Assembly: GCA_000402775.1 (NCBI GenBank)
Contig: AQSC01000059.1
Span: 6,091 to 70,090, forward strand
DNA from: Euryarchaeota archaeon SCGC AAA252-I15
GTDB taxonomy: Archaea; Altiarchaeota; Altiarchaeia; IMC4; SCGC-AAA252-I15
Length of the DNA stretch: 64,000 bases
Direction of reading: 5' to 3'
Numbering within the stretch: the first letter of the stretch is position 1; each line of letters opens with the position of its first letter. Under the pieces are notes generated by a model. That model saw only the letters and a program-made list of their open reading frames with translations. It was not told the origin of the DNA and searched no databases. The position numbers and the translations under genes were made by a program. Positions 35,793-44,082 of the stretch are shown here, piece after piece.

Positions 35793-37223
35793 ATGGGCGA
35801 TAAACTCAAACTTCCCGGCAATCCCAAAGACGTCGTCATGCGGTTCGCACCGAACCCGAACGGCCCCTTAACATTAGGCCACGCGCGAGGAGTAGTCGTA
35901 AACAGTGAGATGGTTGCAAAATACGGGGGAAAATTAATCTTGCGCTTTGACGATACTGACCCCCGGATTAAAAAACCGCTTCTTACCGCATACGATTGGA
36001 TTGAGAAGGATATGGAATGGCTTGGTGCTAAACCAGATGAAATCGTCATCGCCTCCGACCGGATTCCAGTCTACTACGAGCATGCTGAAAAGCTTATCGG
36101 ATTGGGGAAGGCTTACGTATGTGAGTGTGAGCGGGAGGAATTCAAGAGCCGGAAAGCCCAAGGCCAGGTCTGCGCGTGCAGGGAGTCGGAGGAATCCCTG
36201 GATGGCTGGAAGCAGATGATTGAAGGCAAGTTCGAGGAAGGTGAAACAGTTCTTAGGATAAAGACTGACATGCATCATCCAAATCCCGCATTGCGTGACT
36301 GGGTCGCATTTCGCATAATAAAGGAGGATCATCCGCGAGTGGGGGGGAAATACGTCGTGTGGCCGATGCTTGATTTCGAGTCCGCGATAGAAGACCACTT
36401 GCTCGGAATAACCCACATAATACGCGGCAAGGATCTTTCGGACTCTGAGAAAAAACAGGGGTTTGTATACGGCTACTTAGGCTGGGATTACCCTTCCGTC
36501 ATCCACTGGGGAAGGCTTGCGATACACGAGTACGGTAAATTCTCCACATCAGAAATGTCAAAGGCAATAGCGGAAGGAAGATACTCCGGTTGGGATGATC
36601 CAAGCCTTCCAACCTTAAGGTCCCTCAAGCGCCGGGGAATACAAGCTGCGGCCATCCGGACCCTAATGACGGATCTGGGCTTAAGCCTCTCAGATATTAC
36701 AGTAAGCCTTGAAAACCTTTACGCTGAAAACAGAAAGCTTATTGACGGAACATCAAACAGGTACTTTTACGTGGAAGACCCGGTGAAAGTCACAGTAAAA
36801 AACTCACCGTGCAAGACCTTCAGGATGCCGCTTCACCCCGTACACAGGGGCAGAGGAGTCCGGGAATACGCGTTAAGCAATAAGAATGGGGAGGCGGAAG
36901 TATTCATTTCAAATGATGACGCGTGCAAGCTGGAAAAAGGTGACGTACTCCGGCTTATAGGATACTGTGCTGTCGAAGTTGAATCAGTCGAAGGAAATCC
37001 AGTATGCAAGACTTCAAACGAAAAAACGAAGGGTAAAATCCAGTGGATACAAGATGGAGTCAACTGTAAAATTGCAAAACCAGAGGGAACCACACATGGA
37101 TTATGCGAGAAAAAATGCACGGAACTTAAAGTCGGTGACGTAATCCAGTTCGAAAGATACGGATTTGTCAAGCTAGACGAAAAAAAAGAGGGTGAACTAG
37201 TCTTCTACTACGCCCACAGATAA
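35793..37223 (+). CDS. gltX: Glutamyl-tRNA synthetase, short archaeal form
   Basis: A 476-residue archaeal/eukaryotic-type GluRS. The HIGH-like motif is RFAPNPNGPLTLGHARGVVV (LGHA), followed by LRFDDTDPRIKKPLLTAYDW. The CP region carries CECEREEFKSRKAQGQVCAC, a Cys cluster that may bind zinc. HIIRGKDLSDSEKKQGFVYG and FSTSEMSKAIAEG (KMSKS equivalent) follow, then a beta-barrel anticodon domain. Most archaeal GluRS have about 90-100 extra residues before the catalytic domain; here only 17 precede it. As archaea usually lack GlnRS, it may be non-discriminating and feed the amidotransferase pathway; GatDE is not in the window. Confidence 0.92.
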   Translation: MGDKLKLPGNPKDVVMRFAPNPNGPLTLGHARGVVVNSEMVAKYGGKLILRFDDTDPRIKKPLLTAYDWIEKDMEWLGAKPDEIVIASDRIPVYYEHAEKLIGLGKAYVCECEREEFKSRKAQGQVCACRESEESLDGWKQMIEGKFEEGETVLRIKTDMHHPNPALRDWVAFRIIKEDHPRVGGKYVVWPMLDFESAIEDHLLGITHIIRGKDLSDSEKKQGFVYGYLGWDYPSVIHWGRLAIHEYGKFSTSEMSKAIAEGRYSGWDDPSLPTLRSLKRRGIQAAAIRTLMTDLGLSLSDITVSLENLYAENRKLIDGTSNRYFYVEDPVKVTVKNSPCKTFRMPLHPVHRGRGVREYALSNKNGEAEVFISNDDACKLEKGDVLRLIGYCAVEVESVEGNPVCKTSNEKTKGKIQWIQDGVNCKIAKPEGTTHGLCEKKCTELKVGDVIQFERYGFVKLDEKKEGELVFYYAHR

Positions 37224-37308
37224 AAAAAAATTTTTATTTTTAAAGCACAACTACCATATTCTTGACCTGAATTTTAGATGATCCGATGAATTAAATGAGG
37301 TGATAATT

Positions 37309-37668
37309 ATGAATTACGTAAAGTTTGAAGCTCCAAAGGAATTAGTAGATAATTCCTTGGAAGCTCTGGAGATTGCAAGAGACTCCGGGAAAACCAGGAA
37401 AGGAACCAATGAAGTTACGAAAGCCTGCGAGAGAGGCACAGCCAAACTCGTATTAATCGGCTCCGACGTAGACCCACCAGAAATAGTCATGCACCTTCCA
37501 ATGCTGTGCGAGGAAAAAGAGATCCCCTACATCTACGTGGCAAAAGCGGAGATAGGGGAGTCAATCGGAATACACGTTCCCACAGCCTCAGCATGCATTA
37601 TCGAGGAAGGAAAAGCTAAAGACCTTATCGAAGAAGTTAAGAAAAAACTCTCCGAAATCAAGAAGTAA
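37309..37668 (+). CDS. rpl7ae: Ribosomal protein L7Ae
   Basis: A 119-residue L7Ae, the kink-turn-binding protein of the 50S subunit, of C/D and H/ACA sRNPs and of archaeal RNase P. Typical sequence: [20 protein letters not shown] (RNA-binding GTNEVTK), [20 protein letters not shown] and [21 protein letters not shown] 37309 has GAGGTGA at 37297-37303; the GTG at 37300 lies within that Shine-Dalgarno and is rejected. It leads the conserved L7Ae-S28e-L24e-Ndk operon, behind T/A-rich promoter sequence around 37222-37245. Confidence 0.97.
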   Translation: MNYVKFEAPKELVDNSLEALEIARDSGKTRKGTNEVTKACERGTAKLVLIGSDVDPPEIVMHLPMLCEEKEIPYIYVAKAEIGESIGIHVPTASACIIEEGKAKDLIEEVKKKLSEIKK

Positions 37669-37670
37669 AG

Positions 37671-37865
37671 ATGGTTAACGCTGAAGTAGTGAAAATTATC
37701 GGTCGAACCGGAATATACGGGGAAGTCATACAAGTCATGTGCAAGATAAAAGAAGGCGAAACAGAAGGACGAGTAATCCGCCGAAACGTCCGAACACCCG
37801 TAAGACAAGGAGACATACTAGACCTTCGAGAATCTGAGAGAGAGGCAAAACCAATCAACAGGTAA
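37671..37865 (+). CDS. rps28e: Ribosomal protein S28e
   Basis: A 64-residue S28e. [40 protein letters not shown] and the C-terminal [13 protein letters not shown] are diagnostic (OB-fold 30S protein near the mRNA exit). It starts 3 nt after the L7Ae stop in the standard archaeal order. Confidence 0.96.
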   Translation: MVNAEVVKIIGRTGIYGEVIQVMCKIKEGETEGRVIRRNVRTPVRQGDILDLRESEREAKPINR

Positions 37866-37869
37866 AAAA

Positions 37870-38220
37870 ATGGATTGCACATTCTGCAGTAAAAAAATCG
37901 AGAAGGGAACAGGCCTAATACACATAAACCGGGCGGGAAAAGCCCTAAACTTCTGCTCCTCAAAATGCAGGAGAAACCAGCTAGACCTAAAAAGAAAACC
38001 CCGGAAAGTCAAGTGGACTAAAACCTACCGGGAAGAAAAAGAAATCAGGGTGCGCGCTCAAACTCCAGTTAAAGAGACTCAAACACCAGTTAAAGAGACT
38101 CAGACTACAGTGAAAGAGAAAAAAGAGGAGACTCCAAAACCAATAAAAACCGAGAAAAAGAAGAACAAGCCAACTCCAGTGAAAAAGGCTTCCGAAAAGA
38201 AACCGAAACCTAAAAAATGA
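37870..38220 (+). CDS. rpl24e: Ribosomal protein L24e with long repetitive Lys/Pro tail
   Basis: A 116-residue L24e. The zinc-ribbon core is residues 1-62: MDCTFCSKKIEKGTGLIHIN and FCSSKCRRNQLDLKRKPRKV, with CxxC...CxxxC ligands, then WTKTYR. Archaeal L24e is normally about 55-70 residues. Here a 50-residue tail follows, with three near-repeats of Q-T-(P/T)-V-K-E and then KKKNKPTPVKKASEKKPKPK. The tail probably contacts rRNA electrostatically; it resembles eukaryotic-type extensions only in composition. Stop overlaps the ndk start (ATGA). Confidence 0.93.
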   Translation: MDCTFCSKKIEKGTGLIHINRAGKALNFCSSKCRRNQLDLKRKPRKVKWTKTYREEKEIRVRAQTPVKETQTPVKETQTTVKEKKEETPKPIKTEKKKNKPTPVKKASEKKPKPKK

Positions 38221-38663
38221 ACACCTTGATAATCATTAAACCCTGGGCAGTTCAAAGAGGATTGGTTGGTGAAATACTCGCAAGATTCGAAAGACACGGG
38301 ATTAGGATTGCCGCAGTAAAAGCAGTACTCTTGTCAAAAGATAAAGCTGAAAAACTATACGCAGTACACGAAGGCAAACCCTTCTTCAAAGATGTGGTCG
38401 GACACATGACATCAACCCCCATCGTGGCCGCCGTCCTTGAAACCGACATGCTTGATGATGAAGCCGCGGTCGCATTAGTCAGGAAAATCGTGGGCGTGAC
38501 AGACCCCACGAAAGCCGAGATGGGCACCATCCGAGGAGACTTTGGAATGAGAAAAGACCGCAATATAATCCATGCGTCCGACTCGCCCGAATCCGCTGAA
38601 TACGAAATACCACTATTCTTCACTAAAAATGATATAGTATCCTATGTAAAACAGGTGATTTAA
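38217..38663 (+). CDS. ndk: Nucleoside diphosphate kinase
   Basis: A 148-residue NDK that equilibrates NTP and NDP pools. NTLIIIKPWAVQRGLVGEIL is the N-terminal strand with the Lys near the active site (usual KPDAV is KPWAV here). The catalytic His is in RKDRNIIHASDSPESAEYEI (IIHASDS). GHMTSTPIVAAVLETDM and VGVTDPTKAEMGTIRGDFG complete the nucleotide site. It overlaps L24e by 4 nt, as in many euryarchaeal operons. Confidence 0.95.
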   Translation: MNTLIIIKPWAVQRGLVGEILARFERHGIRIAAVKAVLLSKDKAEKLYAVHEGKPFFKDVVGHMTSTPIVAAVLETDMLDDEAAVALVRKIVGVTDPTKAEMGTIRGDFGMRKDRNIIHASDSPESAEYEIPLFFTKNDIVSYVKQVI

Positions 38664-38667
38664 CAAT

Positions 38668-39102
38668 ATGACAACAGCATTTGAGATAAAACCAGACAAA
38701 CTGATAAAGGCAGTAGCCATTGATCTGAAAGACAACGTGAAAATTCCAAAACCTGATTGGTCAGACACAGTCAAAACAGGCTCCAACAAGGAAAGAGCTC
38801 CAGACGACCCCAACTGGTGGTGGATGCGCACTGCATCAATACTCCGGAAAATATATATTGGAGGGCCAGTGGGTGCAAGCAAACTCCGAGTAGAGTATGG
38901 TAGTGCGAAAAATCGAGGTAGAAGACCAGAACAATTCCGCAAGGCAGGAGGCAAAGTCATCCGCACGATACTGCAGCAGCTCGATGAGGCAGGATTCACC
39001 GAAAAAGACACAAACAAATTCCGCGGGAGGAAACTCACACCAAAGGGGTGCTCATACCTTGATAAAATAGCCTCGAAGCTCGAAAAAACCGACAATGTCT
39101 GA
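38668..39102 (+). CDS. rps19e: Ribosomal protein S19e
   Basis: A 144-residue S19e. TAFEIKPDKLIKAVAIDLKD, WWWMRTASILRKIYIGGPVG, GSAKNRGRRPEQFRKAGGKV and RKLTPKGCSYLDKIASKLEK are family-typical. It is a winged-helix 30S head protein. Overlaps the PDCD5-like gene by 8 nt, the usual archaeal pair. Confidence 0.96.
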   Translation: MTTAFEIKPDKLIKAVAIDLKDNVKIPKPDWSDTVKTGSNKERAPDDPNWWWMRTASILRKIYIGGPVGASKLRVEYGSAKNRGRRPEQFRKAGGKVIRTILQQLDEAGFTEKDTNKFRGRKLTPKGCSYLDKIASKLEKTDNV

Positions 39103-39433
39103 GCTAGACGAACTTAGGGCAAAGCGCATGCAGGAACTTTTACAGTCTCAGGGTGCGCAGGATCCTCAACAGCAGATTCAGCATCAGATGCAGCAGCAGG
39201 AGGTTGAACGTCAAATCCACCAGATTATCTCTCAAGTACTTTCTCCAGAGGCTCGTGAGAGGCTGGGAAATATTCGTGCTGCACGGTCGGAGCATGCGCG
39301 TCAGATAGAGGTTTTATTGATTCAACTCGCCCAATCCGGAAGGCTTCCCGCGAAAATTTCTGATGATCAGTTCAAAGAGATTTTGGGGAAACTTAAAGGG
39401 CAGCAGAGGGATACTAAGATTTCTAGGAGATAA
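39095..39433 (+). CDS. PDCD5-family DNA-binding protein
   Basis: A 112-residue archaeal PDCD5 homologue, a helical-bundle protein reported to bind DNA in archaea and linked by conserved position to S19e. ELDELRAKRMQELLQSQGAQ, the Gln-rich linker QQQIQHQMQQQEVERQIHQI, LSPEARERLGNIRAARSEHA and SDDQFKEILGKLKGQQRDTK are diagnostic. It is the last gene of the translation operon and converges with a minus-strand membrane protein gene 4 nt away. Confidence 0.93.
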   Translation: MSELDELRAKRMQELLQSQGAQDPQQQIQHQMQQQEVERQIHQIISQVLSPEARERLGNIRAARSEHARQIEVLLIQLAQSGRLPAKISDDQFKEILGKLKGQQRDTKISRR

Positions 39434-39437
39434 TCTT

Positions 39438-40610
39438 TCAAATGTCTGCCAGTTCCTTGTCTAATTCGTCTGTGTCTATCTCGTCTGAGTCCTCTCCCCC
39501 TGGTTTATCCTCTTCTTCGAACTCGTAGCCTAACTCACCTAAAATGTCGTCCTCCCTCTTTTTCTCTGCATGGATTCCCCCACCTCTTCTGGCAACGACT
39601 AAGGCTGCGCCTAGTATGAAGAATCCGGCTAAAACAATAGCCCACTGGTTCCTTGTGAAAGGCCCGATTTTCCCGCGTAAAATCTCCGCTAGTTGGCTTG
39701 AAACATCGTATAAATTGGAACTCAATACTGTTTTTTCCCTCTCAAGGTTTTCTATTTGCGATTCAAGTCCGCCTCTGTCGTTTTCCATTCGAAGTTTTTC
39801 CAGTTTAAGCTGTCCTATCATGACCTGACACTCTTCATAGCTGAAGTTTCCTCTAACATCGGGTACGGTGATGCTAAGCCAGTCTATTATGTTCTGGGCG
39901 AATACCATGTTGTCGTGTAGTTTGATGTTGGAGTCGATTAGCATGTCAGAGTCTGAAAGACCGAACACTAGTCCTTTGCTGAACAGGGTGGCTGCCGCAA
40001 CACAGGGGTAGCTTCCAGTCTGGAATGATTGTGTGTCCGAGTAAGTGTCGCTGTCTCCCGAAACAATGCATTCTGCGTTTCCTGATATGAACATTCCGTG
40101 TCCATTGTAGAAACCCAGTTTCGAAATTCCCTTCCTGATAATCCTGGTTGTCTCACTTTCAGTGAACCTGTCTATCACGAAGTTTTTGGAATCCATTTCA
40201 GGTATTGTGTCGGTTGCGTCGACGAGTACTCCGTCGTCCATTGTCATTCCGAATGGAATCATAAGTTGGTTCGAATCAGAGGGCTCTCCCCCTAAAATTA
40301 AGACGCCGCCGCCCTTAGTAGCAACAAACCATAGTATTGCGGATAATTCCTCAATTTTTAGTTGAGCGCTAGGTCTGATAATTAATAGGTCATATGTTGA
40401 AAGGGATTCTCTTGAAAGCCCTCCCTTGCTGATTGAGGCAATCTCGTATCCTTCAGCCCTGATTTTCCTTGCGAACTCGGATAATCCCCCATCCTTTGTA
40501 TAAGTTCCGGGAGTGTTTATTTCATAGAAAATTATTTTTTTAACAGACTGTACACTAGAGGATAAAAGTACTATAACCAATAAAATCATTAAATTCTTCT
40601 TAAAATCCAT
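39438..40610 (-). CDS. Membrane-anchored GATase1-like (DUF4350-like) protein with coiled coil
   Basis: A 390-residue envelope protein. Signal peptide (residues 1-22, NLMILLVIVLLSSSVQS). An extracellular GATase1/DUF4350-like domain (about 24-250) starts KKIIFYEINTPGTYTKDG, contains LLIIRPSAQLKIEELSAILW and ends NIIDWLS, much like the repeats of the giant surface protein at 739. A coiled coil follows (about 262-318, MIGQLKLEKLRMENDRGGLE, SQIENLEREKTVLSSNL), then a TM helix (WAIVLAGFFILGAALVVARR) and an acidic cytoplasmic tail (EEDKPGGEDSDEIDTDELDK). Function unknown. It belongs to a minus-strand run of membrane genes down to 44925. Confidence 0.7.
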   Translation of the reverse strand: MDFKKNLMILLVIVLLSSSVQSVKKIIFYEINTPGTYTKDGGLSEFARKIRAEGYEIASISKGGLSRESLSTYDLLIIRPSAQLKIEELSAILWFVATKGGGVLILGGEPSDSNQLMIPFGMTMDDGVLVDATDTIPEMDSKNFVIDRFTESETTRIIRKGISKLGFYNGHGMFISGNAECIVSGDSDTYSDTQSFQTGSYPCVAAATLFSKGLVFGLSDSDMLIDSNIKLHDNMVFAQNIIDWLSITVPDVRGNFSYEECQVMIGQLKLEKLRMENDRGGLESQIENLEREKTVLSSNLYDVSSQLAEILRGKIGPFTRNQWAIVLAGFFILGAALVVARRGGGIHAEKKREDDILGELGYEFEEEDKPGGEDSDEIDTDELDKELADI

Positions 40611-40651
40611 CTACGTCAACTAAATATTACTTTAATAAATTAAAAAATCCG

Positions 40652-41917
40652 TCATTTACTCAATAACTCTCTCGCCCTTTGTTTCCAGATTCCAATCCTC
40701 TCCTCGGAAATCCCAGTATTTTCGACCATCCAATCAATATCCACCTCAACGAGTTTTTCAAGAGAGTCGACTCCACCGTATCTCAGCCTGTCTTGGGCGA
40801 CCCTCCCTATACCTTCAATGTCTGTTAACGAGTATTCCATCTTAGATTTTTGAACGGTTTTTGGAGTTAGATCATCCTCGTCTCCTCCACTCCTCCTCAA
40901 AACTCTTATGTAGAGGAAAAAGATTGCGAATACAACACCGAAGACTAGTGCGAAAATGATTGCGAAAATTGTTGTTGAGCTAAATTCACCCGAATCTTGA
41001 GTTTCTTCTTCTTCCATGCCAACAATTACCTTAAGGCTTGTTGATGTGGATGATGTTGACGTTTTTTCGACCGATGTTGTGGCGGGCTTAAGGCTGCTTG
41101 AGCTTGATTCTTCCACATCAATTGTCGTGGATTTGGATTGGGGTGTTGTGGTTGTTGAAGTCGTTTGAACTGAGGTTGTTGAAGTCTCGACAATCTCGGA
41201 ACCCAAAAGTATCTCACCGTCATAAGCCTTAATCTCATTAGCCTTCTCAATCAAACCGTCTAGAATGCTCGCAATCTTTGTGTCCGTCACTATGAAATCC
41301 TGTTTATGGGAAACCTTCTTGCTCTGGCCGGCCCGAGGCTCCCAATACTCGTAAACACACTTGTTTCTGACACTCCAATCACCATTCGTCCAAATCACCT
41401 CATCAACCTTCGACTTGAAGTATTCAGCACACTGCTCATTTTCTATTGTTATCTGGTACGGTTGGAAAAATCTTTTTGAATAATAGTCTGCCCCAATGCA
41501 AAAGGCGTAAAGTCTAGTACACTCTCCTGCAAGGTTCCTAGATTTCGTAAACCAGTTTTCAGCCTGAACTTTCGCAGGAGCAGCGTCTTTACTCCCACAC
41601 AAGTATCCTCCTGCAAGCCCCCTCACCGGACATTGGGAATAGTCGTGGTGCTTTGAATCATCCTGAAATACATCGTCTACCACGCTCCAAGGCATGACGG
41701 TGAGGTCTTCACACAAATCCTTGTAACCACCGTCTAGGAGTGAGCACATCTCCTCGATTCTAGTGCTTACAAAACACTTGGCGTAGGTATCTTCCCCGAA
41801 AGCTTGTGACACGGCTTGCCTGCAAAAGTATTCACGAGTATCCGGCCCCCACGCTGAGGATGTGGTGGTAAAAAGAATAATTACTATCAAACAAAAGGAT
41901 TTTTTCACGCAACTCAT
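40652..41917 (-). CDS. Stalked membrane protein with Cys-rich ectodomain and cytoplasmic helix-hairpin-helix
   Basis: A 421-residue type I membrane protein. Signal peptide (FCLIVIILFTTTSSA), then an ectodomain of about 220 residues starting WGPDTREYFCRQAVSQAFG, with ten or so Cys and H/D-rich stretches (DSKHHDYSQCPVRG), reminiscent of zinc-dependent phospholipase C-like helical proteins. A Ser/Thr stalk (about 240-305) is followed by a TM helix (IFAIIFALVFGVVFAIFFLY). The cytoplasmic tail of about 80 residues ends in a helix-hairpin-helix (LTDIEGIGRVAQDRLRYGGV, DSLEKLVEVDIDWMVENTGI), normally a DNA-binding or protein-interaction motif. This combination is unusual. ATG 41917 is chosen; a TTG lies 9 nt upstream. 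Confidence 0.7.
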   Translation of the reverse strand: MSCVKKSFCLIVIILFTTTSSAWGPDTREYFCRQAVSQAFGEDTYAKCFVSTRIEEMCSLLDGGYKDLCEDLTVMPWSVVDDVFQDDSKHHDYSQCPVRGLAGGYLCGSKDAAPAKVQAENWFTKSRNLAGECTRLYAFCIGADYYSKRFFQPYQITIENEQCAEYFKSKVDEVIWTNGDWSVRNKCVYEYWEPRAGQSKKVSHKQDFIVTDTKIASILDGLIEKANEIKAYDGEILLGSEIVETSTTSVQTTSTTTTPQSKSTTIDVEESSSSSLKPATTSVEKTSTSSTSTSLKVIVGMEEEETQDSGEFSSTTIFAIIFALVFGVVFAIFFLYIRVLRRSGGDEDDLTPKTVQKSKMEYSLTDIEGIGRVAQDRLRYGGVDSLEKLVEVDIDWMVENTGISEERIGIWKQRARELLSK

Positions 41918-41948
41918 GGTTATCAATTTACTCGGAAGGAAAAATAAA

Positions 41949-42878
41949 CTAATTTAAGTTAATCTCACCCCTTAAACTATGCTTTGCGAAGTTTTCACCG
42001 ACAACATTCTTGTAGGAGATTTCAACTCCAATCCGACGATAATCCGAATCGACCACAGTCATGGGAGGACAACCCTTAAATTCCACTATAAAAGATTTAG
42101 CCCCCTGAGAAATCTCAACTCCCACATCAGTTAAATTCTCACCACTCACCATAACGTCGCCTGAACATTTACGTGAATTCTCAGCATTAAAAGCCTGGGC
42201 GGATACTAAAACCATCTTCAAGTTCGGTTTAATAAACTCAATATGAATATCTCCTGAAGGGGAAACAGTAGTTCCGGGCAAAGGCTTGACCGCTCCAAAA
42301 CCCACAAGTGTCTCCCGTCCACTGAACATCCTTACTGCGAATTTTCTGGCAGAAGAAAGCATATTCTCCTTGTCCGGCTTTTCAAAAGGTTTTTTAACGA
42401 AATCCAATACCATCTCCGTAAAATGCAAGTCAACCTCCAACACACAAGTCACGTAAAAAAATATCAAGAAAAAAACAGCTATAACAGACACGACTGCGTG
42501 TTTTCTAAGCACCACAACCTTTGGTTTATCAACCACATCCAAACTGTCAATATTGTTTTTACCCGCCTTCAAAGCAGTCAACTCGCGAGTAAACTCGGCT
42601 AGAGCCTCCTGAAGTCCAACATGCTCGTCATGGTATGCGGTTTCATCCACATTACCTTCAGAGAATTCTTCTTCAAGATTGTGCAACCTGAAAGTCTCAG
42701 ACTCCTTCTGTTTTTCAATGTTTTTAATCTTTGAGTCGAGGAGTTTGTTCAATTCGGAAGAGATCTTTTTCTTCCCATCGTAATACTCCTGCTTGCTGAT
42801 TACTTTCGCGCTCCCCCCTCTTTTCAATGACTCATATTCAGCGAGCTTCTTCTTAATCTTTTCATCCAGAAAATCCAT
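41949..42878 (-). CDS. Membrane protein with long cytoplasmic coiled coil, 309 aa
   Basis: No family recognised. Residues 1-110 are a charged coiled coil (KIKKKLAEYESLKRGGSAKV, KKKISSELNKLLDSKIKNIE, LQEALAEFTRELTALKAGKN). A TM segment follows (about 125-147, HAVVSVIAVFFLIFFYVTCV), and residues 150-309 form a beta-rich outer domain with two Cys (SRKCSGDVMV, EFKGCPPMTV). With no signal peptide, the topology is probably N-in, C-out. It lies 4 nt downstream of the DUF401 permease gene and upstream of the HhH membrane protein, likely in one transcript. Confidence 0.6.
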   Translation of the reverse strand: MDFLDEKIKKKLAEYESLKRGGSAKVISKQEYYDGKKKISSELNKLLDSKIKNIEKQKESETFRLHNLEEEFSEGNVDETAYHDEHVGLQEALAEFTRELTALKAGKNNIDSLDVVDKPKVVVLRKHAVVSVIAVFFLIFFYVTCVLEVDLHFTEMVLDFVKKPFEKPDKENMLSSARKFAVRMFSGRETLVGFGAVKPLPGTTVSPSGDIHIEFIKPNLKMVLVSAQAFNAENSRKCSGDVMVSGENLTDVGVEISQGAKSFIVEFKGCPPMTVVDSDYRRIGVEISYKNVVGENFAKHSLRGEINLN

Positions 42879-42882
42879 TGTC

Positions 42883-44076
42883 TTAAAGTATTGAAAGGGT
42901 GAAACCTGCGATACTCATCAAGATTATTAGTGGTGCAAGCATTATATAGACTCTTCTAACGTCTGCCTTAAAGTATTCCCGAGTCAAGACCAGGCACAGG
43001 TGTACTGGCGATAGAAAAAGTCCCATAAGGCCTCCGCAGTAGGCAAGAAGGGCGGCGTCAAGACTTGATAGAAATGGAAGGATTATGGGGAAGCTTATCC
43101 CCACCATCGCCCAACTGTATCCCGTCAATAATCCGACAATAAATGGGATGGAAAAAATTATGACTGGAATCGGGATGGAAAGTTCGGTGAATATTTGGGG
43201 GAGGTTCACTGCTGCTTGAGACGTCTCAACCATTGACTTGAATATCATGGCGGAAAAGACGAGGATGATAAGTCTGGTAGCATTAACTTGATTGAACATT
43301 TTTAATGCATCAACTAATTTAACCTTCCTTGAAGCTGCGAAAAATGTTATCGTAACTATGAGGGAGGCTAAAAGGTTTACCTTAAAGAGGAGGGCTAATA
43401 TTATTACTAAGGCTACCGGCCACACATCTTTTATCAAAACAACCCCGTTTTCAAAAAAACTTTTTTCTACAACTAGATAGCCCTTACCTCTAATTCTCGT
43501 GCAAATTAAAAGAAAACCAACGACTACTGCAATAATCGTCAAAGGAAACTGATTCACGCAAATCTCGGAATACGGGACCTCAAGGATTGCGGCTGCTAAG
43601 ATAATTGCGGGATACAAAGGAAAGCTAAACTCCCAAATATGCCTAAACCAGTAGTTTACGACAGTCTTCTGTTCAGGTGAAATACCTACTTTGTCTCCCA
43701 ACTCCCCGACGAAAGGAGCCGAAACCATAGCTCCCGCAGGCATTGGCAAAAGCCCGATAAACGCGGGAATCCCCATTAAAGCAACTCTCGCATCACCAAA
43801 CAAACCATTTAATGAATCCACAATATTAGATAAACTTTCGACATGCTTCATCAAGACTCCTAAAAAAGTAATCAAAACAACAATTAAAGCAAGCTCGACA
43901 GTATCAGCATCCAAGAAAGCACGGAAGGAAACCTGAAGTATCTCAGCCAAACCCAAGCCAAAAATCAACCCCAAAAAAACTGCACTGGAAAAAATCGTGT
44001 ACTCGACCCTAACATTTTTGTAAATTAAGAAGACCGCGACTGCCAGGACCAAAAAAATCTTTAAAAGCTCAATCAT
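42883..44076 (-). CDS. DUF401 family integral membrane permease
   Basis: A 397-residue polytopic protein with about 10-11 TM helices matching the DUF401 family of putative permeases, related to gluconate/ion-transporter-like folds. Characteristic are MGIPAFIGLLPMPAGAMVSA, NYWFRHIWEFSFPLYPAIIL, and the C-terminal PFIVGLLTGYSWAMVGISFP with GGLMGLFLSPVHLCLVLTRE. The two LLPMPAGA/LSPVHLCL re-entrant-like segments suggest inverted repeats as in transporters. The substrate is unknown. Confidence 0.8.
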   Translation of the reverse strand: MIELLKIFLVLAVAVFLIYKNVRVEYTIFSSAVFLGLIFGLGLAEILQVSFRAFLDADTVELALIVVLITFLGVLMKHVESLSNIVDSLNGLFGDARVALMGIPAFIGLLPMPAGAMVSAPFVGELGDKVGISPEQKTVVNYWFRHIWEFSFPLYPAIILAAAILEVPYSEICVNQFPLTIIAVVVGFLLICTRIRGKGYLVVEKSFFENGVVLIKDVWPVALVIILALLFKVNLLASLIVTITFFAASRKVKLVDALKMFNQVNATRLIILVFSAMIFKSMVETSQAAVNLPQIFTELSIPIPVIIFSIPFIVGLLTGYSWAMVGISFPIILPFLSSLDAALLAYCGGLMGLFLSPVHLCLVLTREYFKADVRRVYIMLAPLIILMSIAGFTLSIL

Positions 44077-44082
44077 ATTCCC

